Shown here one piece after another: positions 1-8,244 of a DNA stretch of 64,000 bases (its first letter is position 1; every line of letters begins with the position of its first letter). The stretch comes from Streptomyces longisporoflavus (GTDB lineage: Bacteria; Actinomycetota; Actinomycetes; Streptomycetales; Streptomycetaceae). The position numbers and the translations under genes were made by a program. The notes under the pieces were generated by a model. It was not told where the DNA came from. It ran no database searches and was given only the letters and a program-made list of their open reading frames with translations. The DNA is taken from contig NZ_BMTR01000016.1 in the NCBI RefSeq assembly GCF_014649775.1, forward strand, positions 1 through 64,000. The letters are read 5' to 3'.

Positions 1-147
1 CAGCTGCATACCGTCACCCGAGTCACCCGCAAAGCGAATGATCACCCGATCCAGACGGCGGACATCCTTCTCACCTGCGGGCTTGCGCTGCTCTCCGACG
101 ACTGCCCCATCGGCCTGCTCGGCTGGGCTACTGACCTGGCTGGTCAC
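1..147 (-). CDS. korA: 2-oxoacid:ferredoxin oxidoreductase subunit alpha, N-terminal fragment
   Basis: The minus strand is open from a GTG at 145-147 to the window edge and encodes 49 residues; the rest lies outside. The segment RLDRVIIRFAGDSGDGMQL is the N-terminal signature of the gamma/alpha-fused subunit of 2-oxoglutarate (2-oxoacid):ferredoxin oxidoreductases, which convert 2-oxoglutarate and CoA to succinyl-CoA while reducing ferredoxin. The first 30 residues are a hydrophilic extension usual for actinomycete KorA. A GGGAGG ribosome site lies nine bases before the GTG. The matching korB would be expected just outside the window. Its closeness to an EFG-less nuo operon suggests a ferredoxin link; that link is inference. 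Confidence 0.85.
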   Translation of the reverse strand, partial: MTSQVSSPAEQADGAVVGEQRKPAGEKDVRRLDRVIIRFAGDSGDGMQL

Positions 148-362
148 TGAACTGGACCTCCCTCGGGCGGCTGAGCGGGAAAGGCTGGGCGACCGGCCTT
201 CCCAAGGGCCACCCTACGACGGTAAGGGTCGCCTACCTGGGGTAGATCGCATGACGGACACGCTTTTGAGACGCATTAATGCCCTGATTTGTCATGGTGC
301 GCCTCGCCCCCCGGCCCGTCATGGAAGACGCCCTCCGCTCATCCTTTGGTTCTAGGACTGTT

Positions 363-458
363 CTGTTCTGTACCTGCTCTGTTCTGTACCTGCTCTGTGC
401 GGTGCCTGCTCTGTGCGGTGCCTGCTCTGTTCTGTGCCTGCTCTGTTCTGTGCCTGCG
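363..458. repeat. six tandem copies of a 16-bp unit
   Basis: Six consecutive 16-bp units: two CTGTTCTGTACCTGCT, two CTGTGCGGTGCCTGCT and two CTGTTCTGTGCCTGC(T/G). The paired variants suggest stepwise duplication. The array sits in the 343-base gap 148-490 between korA and the response regulator, 33 bases past the latter's stop codon. A period of 16 is not a multiple of three, and no convincing gene crosses it. The rest of the gap shows no gene and no clear promoter that I can support. Confidence 0.85.
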
Positions 459-490
459 GGCATGTGCATAGCTGACGGCATGTCAGATTG

Positions 491-1168
491 CTAGGAGTTG
501 AGGTAGGTGAGAACCGCCAGTACGCGCCGGTGATCCCCGTCGCTCTGGGAGAGCCCCAGCTTCAGGAAGATGTTGCTGACGTGCTTCTCGACCGCCCCGT
601 CGCTCACCACCAACTGCCGGGCCACCGCTGAGTTCGTACGCCCTTCGGCCATCAGGCCGAGTACCTCACGCTCGCGCGGAGTAAGCCCCGCGAGGACGTC
701 CTGCTTGCGGCTGCGGCCGAGCAACTGCGCCACGACCTCCGGGTCGAGCGCCGTACCGCCCTGCGCGACACGCACCACGGCGTCCACGAATTCGCGCACC
801 TCGGCGACACGGTCCTTGAGCAGATAGCCGACGCCACGGCTGGACCCGGCGAGCAGCTCGGTGGCGTACTGCTCCTCCACGTACTGCGAAAGGACGAGCA
901 CCCCGAGGCCCGGGAACTGATGGCGCAGATGCACCGCGGCCCGCACACCCTCGTCGGTGTGCGTCGGAGGCATCCGCACGTCGGCGACGACCACATCGGG
1001 CAGCTCGCCCGCCGAGGAGAGCTCGCCGATCGTCTTGATCAGCGCGTCCGCGTCGCCGACTCCCGCGACGACGTCGTGCCCGCGGTCGGTCAGCAACCGG
1101 GTCAGGCCCTCCCTCAGCAGCACTGAATCCTCGGCGATGACGACCCGCACTTTGTCCTCCACGTTCAC
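491..1168 (-). CDS. NarL/LuxR-type two-component response regulator
   Basis: 225 aa. The receiver domain spans residues 7-125, with acidic residues E13/D14 and the expected phospho-acceptor D63 in VADVRMP; the switch lysine is in the YLLKDRV segment. A LuxR helix-turn-helix follows at about 158-215 (LTPREREVLGLMAEGRTN). The protein is a cytoplasmic DNA-binding regulator. Two sensor kinases of the matching HisKA_3 class lie just upstream in the same orientation, so one or both are the likely partners. The gene may be co-transcribed with the kinases, though a 211-base gap separates it from the first. Target genes are not evident; the divergent nuo operon is an obvious candidate by position only. 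Confidence 0.9.
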   Translation of the reverse strand: MNVEDKVRVVIAEDSVLLREGLTRLLTDRGHDVVAGVGDADALIKTIGELSSAGELPDVVVADVRMPPTHTDEGVRAAVHLRHQFPGLGVLVLSQYVEEQYATELLAGSSRGVGYLLKDRVAEVREFVDAVVRVAQGGTALDPEVVAQLLGRSRKQDVLAGLTPREREVLGLMAEGRTNSAVARQLVVSDGAVEKHVSNIFLKLGLSQSDGDHRRVLAVLTYLNS

Positions 1169-1379
1169 GGCCCCCCCGGCATATTCGATTCTGGTTGTCC
1201 CCGGCTCCTCAGTATCGCGCGTACGAGGGGGCGTTACGGCTTCCGTGGACAGACCGCTTGCCTGTGTTCACTCACGGCGGGCGCGGCGGCCGGCGCAGGC
1301 AGCGCCGACGTGCACAGGCAGAACCCACCCGGCCGCCCCGCGCTGCGGGCAGACCGGGTGGGTGGACGCCGAAGGCCCG

Positions 1380-2840
1380 CTACGCCCGCCAGGGCAGCTC
1401 CGCCGTCACCGCCGTGGGCCCGCCCACCGGCGAATCGACGACCAGAATCCCGTCGACCGCGTCGAGCCGCTCGGCGAGCCCCGCCAGTCCGGAGCCGCCG
1501 GTCACGTCCGCGCCGCCCGCCCCGTCGTCGGTGACCTGGAGCATCAGCCGGTTCTCGACCTTCCAGACGTCGACCGAGCCGCGCGACGCCCGCGCGTGCT
1601 TGCTGATGTTCTGCAGGAGCTCGGAGACCGTGAAGTACGCGATGCCCTCGATCGCGGCGGCAGGACGTGCGGGCAGATCCACCTCGACCTGGACCGGGAC
1701 CGTGCACCGGGCGGCGAGTGCGGAGAGCGCCGCGTCCAGGCCGCGGTCGGTCAGGACCGCGGGGTGGATGCCGCGGGCCAGATCGCGCAGCTCCTGGAGG
1801 GCGACCTTCACCTCGCCGTGCGCCTCGTCCACCATGCGGGCCGCGGCCTGAGGGTCCTCCGTCAGCTTCTCCTTGGCCAGACCGAGGTCCATGGCGAGGG
1901 CGACCAGGCGGGCCTGTGCCCCGTCGTGCAGGTCGCGCTCGATGCGGCGCAGGTCAGCGGCTGCCGTGTCGACGACGACTCCGCGGTCCGACTCCAGCTC
2001 GACGACGCGCGTCGCCAGGCTTGAGGGGCCGAGCAGTCCGACGACCATGACGCGGTCGACCGTGGTCAGGGCCCGGATGATCCAGGGCGTGGCGAGCGTG
2101 ATCAGCAGACCGGTGAGGGCGGTGACGCCGATCTCGAAGGGGTTGTCGATGAGGATGCGGTGCCCGTCGTCGCCGTAGAGCTGTATGCCGTCCTGGCCGC
2201 CGTAGACCGGGAAGAGCCACTGCCACAGGGGGTACGTGAGCATCGCCCAGCCGTACGTCCAGAAGGCCACCGACACCGTGAAGGAGAAGATCGCCCACGG
2301 CATGTGGAGGACGGCGTAGAGGACGTGCCGCCAGGAGACGCCGCTCTTGAGCACGGCGCCCATCCACGCCATGGGCCCGCCGCCGTTCTTGGGCCGCAGC
2401 GGCTCCGGGTCCGCCACCTCCACGCCGAGCAGCGCGCGCGCCCGGACCCGCTCCAGGGTGCCGAAGCCGCGGCAGGCGGCGAGCCCGGCGGCGAGCACGG
2501 GGATGCCGATGAACGTGATCAGCAGTCCGACGCCGAGCGACAGCATCGTGACCGCGAACGTGAACGTCACGAGGCTGATCGGCAGGCTCAGGAGCACATG
2601 GCCGAACTCTTTCCAGGCGCGCGCCTCGATCGGAGCGCGCAGCCCTGCGGGGATACGAGGCCGCCGCTCTTCGAGGTCGGATCCCCGGAACCCCGATCCC
2701 CGGTACTCCGATCCCCGGAACTCGGACCCCCGGAACTCGGACCCCCGGAACTCGGACCCCCGGAACTCGGATCCGCTGAACTCCGAACGGTCCATGCGCC
2801 CGTACTCCTGTCCGTGCTCCTGCCCGTACTCCGTGGCCAT
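1380..2840 (-). CDS. sensor histidine kinase (HisKA_3) with N-terminal FRGSE repeats
   Basis: 486 aa. Residues 19-54 are a hydrophilic repeat of the pentapeptide E-F-R-G-S with variants. A membrane sensor region follows, with hydrophobic segments near 82-122, 180-212 and 236-256. The dimerisation and phospho-acceptor helix carries ERDLHDGAQA with H305, and a C-terminal HATPase_c domain ends the protein (TVSELLQNISKHA N-box and a DDGAGG G1 box). It is the histidine kinase class that pairs with NarL-type regulators such as the neighbouring one. It is paralogous to the next kinase: the two genes share long, near-identical stretches around the H-box. No strong Shine-Dalgarno is visible before the ATG, so the exact start is open. 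Confidence 0.88.
   Translation of the reverse strand: MATEYGQEHGQEYGRMDRSEFSGSEFRGSEFRGSEFRGSEFRGSEYRGSGFRGSDLEERRPRIPAGLRAPIEARAWKEFGHVLLSLPISLVTFTFAVTMLSLGVGLLITFIGIPVLAAGLAACRGFGTLERVRARALLGVEVADPEPLRPKNGGGPMAWMGAVLKSGVSWRHVLYAVLHMPWAIFSFTVSVAFWTYGWAMLTYPLWQWLFPVYGGQDGIQLYGDDGHRILIDNPFEIGVTALTGLLITLATPWIIRALTTVDRVMVVGLLGPSSLATRVVELESDRGVVVDTAAADLRRIERDLHDGAQARLVALAMDLGLAKEKLTEDPQAAARMVDEAHGEVKVALQELRDLARGIHPAVLTDRGLDAALSALAARCTVPVQVEVDLPARPAAAIEGIAYFTVSELLQNISKHARASRGSVDVWKVENRLMLQVTDDGAGGADVTGGSGLAGLAERLDAVDGILVVDSPVGGPTAVTAELPWRA
2679..2783 (-). repeat. 15-bp coding minisatellite (EFRGS units) in the sensor kinase
   Basis: About seven 15-bp units encode the pentapeptide EFRGS and its variants (EFSGS, EYRGS, GFRGS) at residues 20-54 of the kinase. 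The unit keeps the reading frame, so copy number can change without frameshift. The adjacent paralogous kinase lacks it. Confidence 0.85.
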
Positions 2841-2967
2841 CGGTGTCGTCCGTTTCTGTTCGGTCCGCGTGAACTGTGGCGTCTGCTTCGGCGTCGTACC
2901 TCAAGGGTGCTGGCCGGAGCTGATCCGGACCATGTGGTGCGTAGGGGTCTTCGGCCGGGGGTTTTCC

Positions 2968-4176
2968 CTACCCCCGGGCCGAGTGGTCGCGGTCCCGGTC
3001 GCGGTCCCGGTCGCGCCACGGCAGCTCAGCCGTGATCGTCGTGGGGCCGCCCACCGGCGACTCGATCACGAACAGGCCGTCGACCGCGCCGAGCCGGTCC
3101 GCGAGCCCCGCCATGCCCGTACCCCCGTCGAGATTGGCGCCGCCCCGGCCGTCGTCCCACACCTGGATGAGCAGCCGCTGGTCGGCGCGCCACACGTCCA
3201 CGGACGCCGAGCGCGCCCCGCTGTGCTTGCTGATGTTCTGCAGGAGTTCGGAGACCGTGAAGTACGCGATGCCCTCGATCGCGGCGGCCGGACGCGTCGG
3301 CAGATCGGCCGTCACCTTCACCGGGACCGTGCACCGTGAGGCCACCGACGACAGCGCGGCGTCCAGACCTCGGTCGGTCAGGACCGCGGGGTGGATGCCG
3401 CGGGCCAGATCGCGCAGCTCCTGGAGGGCGAGCTTCACCTCGCCGTGCGCCTCGTCGACCATCGCCGCGACAGTGTCGTCGGCCTGGCCCTCCAGGAGCT
3501 TCTCCTTGGCCAGACCGAGCCCCATGGCCAGCGCGACCAGGCGGGCCTGCGCACCGTCGTGCAGGTCGCGCTCGATGCGGCGCAGGTCGGCCGCCGCCGT
3601 ATCGACGACGGTCCCGCGGTCCGACTCCAACTCGACGATGCGCCGCTCCAGTTCGTCCGAGGGCGAGAGCAGCCCGCGCACCATCACGCGGTCGGCGTTG
3701 GTCAGACCGCGCACGATGTAGGGGAGCACGGGCCACAGGACGAAGAGCCCGGTGAGGGTGATCGCGAACGTCACCACGCCCCAGGGCAGCCGCATGAACG
3801 AGTACAGCATCGTGCGCCAGCCGACCGGGTCCTTCAGGCCCGACCACAGCCAGCTGAAGAAACCGTGGTCACGCTGTTTCGGCATCGGGCTCGGCTCGTC
3901 GATCCGCAGCCCGAGCAGCCCCCGCGCCCGCGCCCGCTCCGCCTTGCCGATCTGCCGCGCGCCGAGCAGCGCCGCAGCGAGGAGCGGCAGGCCGATGACC
4001 GTCACGGCGAGACCGCCGCCGGCGGCGAGCGCCACCACGACGTAGACGAAACCCGCCACGCCCAGCGGGAGGTTGGCCAGGAGATGGGCGATCTCCTTCC
4101 AGGTCTGCCGGTCGTACGCCGCGAAGCGTGCGGGCGGCGGCGGGGACATGGCTGAGGACATGGCGCGAGCGGTCAT
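2968..4176 (-). CDS. sensor histidine kinase (HisKA_3), paralogue of the neighbouring kinase
   Basis: 402 aa from the ATG at 4174-4176, chosen because it begins at MTARAMSS just before the conserved sensor region; an upstream in-frame ATG at 4233 would add 19 unconserved residues. A membrane sensor region with hydrophobic segments (about 35-75 and 130-160) is followed by the H-box ERDLHDGAQA (H206) and a HATPase_c domain (TVSELLQNISKHS, WDDGRGG). The extreme C-terminus is a short RD dipeptide repeat. It lies 127 bases upstream of the first kinase in the same orientation. The strong similarity points to a tandem duplication. The signal sensed is unknown. Confidence 0.88.
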   Translation of the reverse strand: MTARAMSSAMSPPPPARFAAYDRQTWKEIAHLLANLPLGVAGFVYVVVALAAGGGLAVTVIGLPLLAAALLGARQIGKAERARARGLLGLRIDEPSPMPKQRDHGFFSWLWSGLKDPVGWRTMLYSFMRLPWGVVTFAITLTGLFVLWPVLPYIVRGLTNADRVMVRGLLSPSDELERRIVELESDRGTVVDTAAADLRRIERDLHDGAQARLVALAMGLGLAKEKLLEGQADDTVAAMVDEAHGEVKLALQELRDLARGIHPAVLTDRGLDAALSSVASRCTVPVKVTADLPTRPAAAIEGIAYFTVSELLQNISKHSGARSASVDVWRADQRLLIQVWDDGRGGANLDGGTGMAGLADRLGAVDGLFVIESPVGGPTTITAELPWRDRDRDRDRDHSARG

Positions 4177-4453
4177 ACGCGCTAGCCTGCCCGGCTCGCA
4201 GCCGCGATGCCATGAGGAGGGCCGCCCGGGCATCCGGGGGATAACCCCACCTGGCGGTGCGCCTCAGGGGTGATGTCCGGGGCGGGGTATGGGCGGGGTC
4301 GGGGCGGGGGCCGGGGCGACGCCACGAGGGATCAGTCCTTGCCGATGCGTGACGCTCTGCTTACCTCGCCTTTAGCAGGCCCTAGACTCCCGTGCGTACA
4401 GATCGTCGAACAGTGATGAGTGTCAGAGGGCGGTCAGGGAGTGAGGGGCTGAC

Positions 4454-4843
4454 GTGCACGTGAGAGACGTCGCGGCGAGCTACTACCAGTCGTACTCCGT
4501 CGTCGGACTGCTCGCCGTCGTCGGCGTGCTGTTCGTCGGTGTCGCCTTCGGCGCGGGTCGGCTGCTGCGGCCCGTGGTGCCGACTCCCGAGAAGCTCCTG
4601 ACGTACGAGTGCGGCGTCGACCCGGTCGGCGACGGCTGGGCCCACACCCAGGTCCGCTACTACGTCTACGCCTTCCTCTATGTCATCTTCGCCGTCGACT
4701 CGATCTTTCTCTTTCCATGGGCGACGGTTTTCGCCGCGCCCGGCTACGGTGCGACGACGCTGGTGGAGATGTTCATCTTCCTCGGCTTCCTGACCGTGGG
4801 CCTGCTGTACGCATACAAGAAGGGCGTCCTCACATGGACGTGA
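4454..4843 (+). CDS. nuoA: NADH-quinone oxidoreductase subunit A (complex I-like)
   Basis: 129 aa with three hydrophobic segments (about 17-37, 71-95 and 98-122). The segment LLTYECGVDPVGDGWAHTQ is the diagnostic NuoA/ND3 loop. It is a membrane subunit next to the quinone chamber. A GTG start at 4454 is chosen, with GAGGGG just upstream; a second GTG six bases later is possible. It opens a run of ten genes that overlap or nearly abut; its stop overlaps nuoB by ten bases. It is preceded by a 277-base gap from the divergent kinase, which should hold the operon promoter; a TAGACT at 4383-4388 is a weak -10 candidate. Confidence 0.93.
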   Translation: MHVRDVAASYYQSYSVVGLLAVVGVLFVGVAFGAGRLLRPVVPTPEKLLTYECGVDPVGDGWAHTQVRYYVYAFLYVIFAVDSIFLFPWATVFAAPGYGATTLVEMFIFLGFLTVGLLYAYKKGVLTWT

Positions 4844-5520
4844 CCCCGGAGCGTCCTCGCACGGACGTGACCCCGGAGCCCGTGCTCCTGCCCGAGCCGA
4901 CCCTGCTCCCCACGCCCGAGCCGCAGAAGCTCGGCGTGCTGTCGCGGCTTGCCCCCGAGCCGATGAAGGTGGTCCTCAACTGGGGCCGCCGGTACTCCTT
5001 GTGGGTCTTCAACTTCGGCCTCGCCTGCTGCGCCATCGAGTTCATCGCCGCTTCCATGGCCCGGCACGACTTCATCCGGCTCGGCGTGATCCCGTTCGCG
5101 CCGGGCCCGCGCCAGGCCGACCTGATGGTCGTCTCCGGCACGGTCACGGACAAGATGGCCCCGGCGGTGAAGCGCCTGTACGAGCAGATGCCCGAGCCGA
5201 AGTACGTCATCTCCTTCGGCGCCTGCTCCAACTGCGGCGGCCCGTACTGGGACTCGTACGCGGTGACCAAGGGCGTCGACCAGATCATTCCGGTCGACGT
5301 GTACGTACCCGGCTGCCCGCCCCGCCCCGAAGCGCTCCTCCAAGGCATTCTCAAGCTGCAGGAGAAGATCGCGGCGGAGTCGCTGGGCGAGCGGTACGGC
5401 CGGGGGAACGGCAACGGCAACGGCGGCCGGCCTTCGGCGGCGGCTCTGCAGAGCGGGCTCGTGAAGCCACCGGCGGAGTCGGGATCCTCAGCTTCGGCTC
5501 CGGGGGAGGGGAAGGCATGA
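4834..5520 (+). CDS. nuoB: NADH-quinone oxidoreductase subunit B
   Basis: 228 aa; ATG overlaps the nuoA end. The core carries the ligands of the terminal 4Fe-4S cluster N2: the C65-C66 pair in GLACCAIEF, a cysteine in GACSNCGG (C131, with C134 close by) and C161 in VPGCPPRPEAL. It is a peripheral-arm subunit that hands electrons to quinone. The first 40 residues include a repeated DVTPE element, and the last 45 are a Gly/Asn- and Ser-rich tail not needed for the fold. The stop overlaps the nuoC start (ATGA), so the two are translationally coupled. Confidence 0.94.
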   Translation: MDVTPERPRTDVTPEPVLLPEPTLLPTPEPQKLGVLSRLAPEPMKVVLNWGRRYSLWVFNFGLACCAIEFIAASMARHDFIRLGVIPFAPGPRQADLMVVSGTVTDKMAPAVKRLYEQMPEPKYVISFGACSNCGGPYWDSYAVTKGVDQIIPVDVYVPGCPPRPEALLQGILKLQEKIAAESLGERYGRGNGNGNGGRPSAAALQSGLVKPPAESGSSASAPGEGKA

Positions 5521-6689
5521 CCGGCTGGCTGCCGAGCCCCGTCGAGGAGCTCTTCGGTACGGAGGCCACGGCCGAGGAGTCGTACGACCTCCTGACGGTC
5601 GACGTCCCGCCGAGCTCGTGGATCGCGGCGCTCGAAACCGCGCGCACGACTCTGACCTGTACCTATTTCGACTGGCTGAGCGCGGTCGACGAACCGGGCA
5701 CGGGCTTCCGCGTCTCGGCCCACGTCGTCGCCCTCTCTCCGGTACGACGCCTCCTCATCCGTACGACCGTTCCGCACGACGCCCCTGTCCTGCCGACCGC
5801 GGTCGATGTCTACGCGGGCGCGGCGTGGCACGAGCGCGAGACGCACGAGATGTTCGGCGTCGCTTTCGAAGGCCACCCGCACCTGGTGCCGCTGCTTCTG
5901 CCGGACACCTTCGAGGGGCACCCCCTCCGCAAGGACTTCGTCCTGGCAGCGCGGGTCGCGAAGGCGTGGCCCGGCGCGAAGGAGCCGGGGGAGTCGGAGC
6001 ACGGCGGTCCCAAGCGCCGCCAGATGCTGCCGCCGGGCGTACCCGACCCGAACGAATGGGGCCCTCTCAAGGGCCAGCTCCCCGCGGCCCCGGCCCGCCC
6101 GGCCCGCGGCGCCGCCCGCGCGGCAGGCGACCGTCCCGTACGCCGGGCACGCACGGCGGGCGAGGGCTCGGCCAGCCAGGCGGCTGCCGCACCGCCGGCC
6201 ACGGGCCGGCCCGAAGCCGCCGAGCAACCGCCGGCCCGGACACCACGCCGGTCCCGCAGCGTGAGCCAGGGCTCGGCATCACAGCGAACGGCGGCGGAGG
6301 CGTCGGAGGTGGCGGCCTCGGAGCCGAAGACGCCCGAGCCCGATGCGGCTGCCGCTCCCACACCCGAGCCGAAGCCCAAGACGCCCGCGGCCAGTTCCGA
6401 CGCCCCCTGGCACCAGGCACGACCGGCGTTCGACACGAAGGACGCCGGGGACGCCAAGGACGCCAAGGACGCCGGGGACGCCAAGGACGCCGGGGACGCT
6501 AACGACGCCGGGGACGCTAACGACGCCGGGGACGCCAAGGAAGCCAAGGACGCCAAGGACACAGACACCGGCACCCCCAAGGACCCCGAGACCCCCGGCA
6601 CCCCCGAGACCCCCGGCACCCCCGAAACCACCGGCACCCCCAAGGCCCCCGAAACCACCCCCGACGACCGTCAAGGAGGCTCGGAGTGA
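5517..6689 (+). CDS. nuoC: NADH-quinone oxidoreductase subunit C with a long low-complexity tail
   Basis: 390 aa. Residues 1-150 are a NuoC (30-kDa subunit) domain, shown by WHERETHEMFGVAFEGHP and the PDTFEGHPLRKDF signature. Residues 180-390 are not part of any known Nuo fold: an Ala/Pro/Arg-rich stretch, then repeats of DAGDAKDA (about 308-347) and of PGTPET (about 350-378). No NuoD domain is present in the tail, and the next gene is nuoH, so the usual nuoD position is empty. The start ATG overlaps the nuoB stop; the stop overlaps the nuoH GTG. The tail is likely disordered. Confidence 0.9.
   Translation: MTGWLPSPVEELFGTEATAEESYDLLTVDVPPSSWIAALETARTTLTCTYFDWLSAVDEPGTGFRVSAHVVALSPVRRLLIRTTVPHDAPVLPTAVDVYAGAAWHERETHEMFGVAFEGHPHLVPLLLPDTFEGHPLRKDFVLAARVAKAWPGAKEPGESEHGGPKRRQMLPPGVPDPNEWGPLKGQLPAAPARPARGAARAAGDRPVRRARTAGEGSASQAAAAPPATGRPEAAEQPPARTPRRSRSVSQGSASQRTAAEASEVAASEPKTPEPDAAAAPTPEPKPKTPAASSDAPWHQARPAFDTKDAGDAKDAKDAGDAKDAGDANDAGDANDAGDAKEAKDAKDTDTGTPKDPETPGTPETPGTPETTGTPKAPETTPDDRQGGSE
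6438..6650 (+). repeat. coding minisatellites (DAGDAKDA and PGTPET units) in nuoC
   Basis: Nine-base-multiple repeats of GACGCCGGGGACGCCAAG type encode alternating DAG/DAK/DAN tripeptides, followed by repeats of CCCGGCACCCCCGAGA type encoding PGTPET. All keep the nuoC frame. Confidence 0.85.
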
Positions 6690-7654
6690 CCGACGTGCTC
6701 GATGTCGCCCTGCGTCTCCTCGTCGTCTTCGCCGTCTTCCTCGTACTGCCCCTGGTCGTCGGCCAGACCGAGCACAAGGTGATGGCCCACATGCAGGGCC
6801 GCCTCGGCCCCATGTACGCGGGCGGCTTCCACGGCTGGGCCCAGCTCGTCGCCGACGGCGTCAAGTTCGCGCAGAAGGAAGACGTCGTACCGGCCGATGC
6901 CGACCGCCGCATCTTCCAGCTCGCTCCCGCGATCGCCCTGCTGCCCTACCTCATCGTCCTGGTCGCCATCCCCATCGGCCCGAGCGAGGGCGCCGTCGGC
7001 CAACTCGTCGACGCCGGCATCTTCTTCGTGCTCGCGGTGATGGGCGTCGGCGTACTCGGCTCGCTCATGGCGGGCTGGGCAAGCGCCAACAAGTTCTCCC
7101 TCCTCGGCGGCCTGCGCACCGCCGCCCAGCTCCTGGCGTACGAACTCCCGATGCTGCTCGCCGCCGCCTCGGTCGCGATGGCCGCGGGCACGGTGTCGCT
7201 GCCCGGCATCCTCAACGCCTTCGAGTGGTGGTGGCTGCCCTGGCAGATCGTCGGCGCCCTCGTCTTCTTCGTGGCCGGCCTCGCCGAACTCCAGCGCCCG
7301 CCCTTCGACATGCCGGTCGCCGACTCGGAGATCATCTTCGGTGCCTACACCGAGTACACGGGCCTGCGCTTCGCCCTCTTCCTCCTCGCCGAGTACGCCG
7401 GAATCGTCGTCCTCTGCGGCCTCACCACCGTCCTTTTCCTCGGCGGCTGGCACGGCCCCTGGGGCGCCGACGGCCTCGGCTGGGTCTGGACCCTCCTGAA
7501 GACCGGCGTACTGGCCTTCCTCGTGATCTGGCTGCGCGTCAGTTACCCCCGTCTCCGCGAGGACCAGCTCCAGAAGTTCTCCTGGACCCTCCTCGTCCCG
7601 CTCGCCCTCGCGCAGATCGCGCTCACCGGAATCGTGAAGGTGGCGATCTCCTAA
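6686..7654 (+). CDS. nuoH: NADH-quinone oxidoreductase subunit H
   Basis: 322 aa, a polytopic membrane protein with about eight hydrophobic segments. AELQRPPFDMPVADSE is the ND1/NuoH family signature in the loop lining the quinone channel, and the N-terminal part has VGQTEHKVMAHMQGRLGP, equivalent to the conserved ERK..GxxQxRxGP motif with ERK replaced by EHK. NuoH joins the peripheral arm to the membrane arm. It starts with a GTG overlapping the nuoC stop and ends two bases before nuoI. Its position directly after nuoC shows that nuoD, E, F and G are missing from this operon. Confidence 0.94.
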   Translation: MTDVLDVALRLLVVFAVFLVLPLVVGQTEHKVMAHMQGRLGPMYAGGFHGWAQLVADGVKFAQKEDVVPADADRRIFQLAPAIALLPYLIVLVAIPIGPSEGAVGQLVDAGIFFVLAVMGVGVLGSLMAGWASANKFSLLGGLRTAAQLLAYELPMLLAAASVAMAAGTVSLPGILNAFEWWWLPWQIVGALVFFVAGLAELQRPPFDMPVADSEIIFGAYTEYTGLRFALFLLAEYAGIVVLCGLTTVLFLGGWHGPWGADGLGWVWTLLKTGVLAFLVIWLRVSYPRLREDQLQKFSWTLLVPLALAQIALTGIVKVAIS

Positions 7655-7656
7655 CC

Positions 7657-8244
7657 ATGTCTCCCGTCCCCGGATCCGGCCTGGCCAAGGGCCTCGCCGT
7701 CACCCTCCGCACGATGACGAAGAAGACCGTCACCGAGCAGTACCCGGAGCACCAGCCCGAACTCCCGCCCCGCACCCGCGGCGTCATCGGGCTCTTCGAG
7801 GAGAACTGCACGGTCTGCATGCTCTGTGCCCGGGAGTGCCCGGACTGGTGCATCTACATCGACTCCCACAAGGAGACGGTCCCGCCCGCCGTCGAGGGCG
7901 GCCGCGAGCGCAGCCGCAACGTCCTGGACCGCTTCGCCATCGACTTCTCCCTCTGCATGTACTGCGGCATCTGCATCGAGGTCTGCCCCTTCGACGCACT
8001 GTTCTGGTCCCCCGAGTTCGAGTACGCCGAGACCGACATCCACGAACTCACCCACGAGCGCGACAAGCTCCGCGACTGGATGTGGACGGTCCCGGCCCCG
8101 CCGGCCCTGGACCCCGCGGCCGAGGAGCCCAAGGAGATCGCCACCGCCCGCAAGTCAGCGGAGAAACTGGCCGCCGCGCAGGAAGCCGAAGCCGCGGCCG
8201 AGGCTTCCCCGGAAGCGCCGTCCGGACCGGAGGGACCCGCGTGA
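7657..8244 (+). CDS. nuoI: NADH-quinone oxidoreductase subunit I, 2x[4Fe-4S] ferredoxin-like
   Basis: 195 aa. Two ferredoxin motifs are complete: C51/C54/C57/C61 (CTVCMLCAREC) and C100/C103/C106/C110 (CMYCGICIEVC). They bind the N6a and N6b clusters that carry electrons toward NuoB. The ATG lies two bases after the nuoH stop. The last 45 residues are a charged, Ala/Glu-rich tail. In a complex without NuoEFG this subunit would be a likely docking point for a reduced ferredoxin; that is inference from known ferredoxin-dependent complex I variants. Confidence 0.94.
   Translation: MSPVPGSGLAKGLAVTLRTMTKKTVTEQYPEHQPELPPRTRGVIGLFEENCTVCMLCARECPDWCIYIDSHKETVPPAVEGGRERSRNVLDRFAIDFSLCMYCGICIEVCPFDALFWSPEFEYAETDIHELTHERDKLRDWMWTVPAPPALDPAAEEPKEIATARKSAEKLAAAQEAEAAAEASPEAPSGPEGPA

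Noticed and set aside
38..355. Possible 105-residue plus-strand protein at the window start
   Set aside because: It lies partly antisense to the korA start, has no family features and no ribosome site.
363..458. CRISPR array
   Set aside because: Units are contiguous with no unique spacers and no cas genes nearby.
957..2024. Plus-strand frame of 355 codons
   Set aside because: Antisense to the response regulator and kinase; composition is a shadow pattern.
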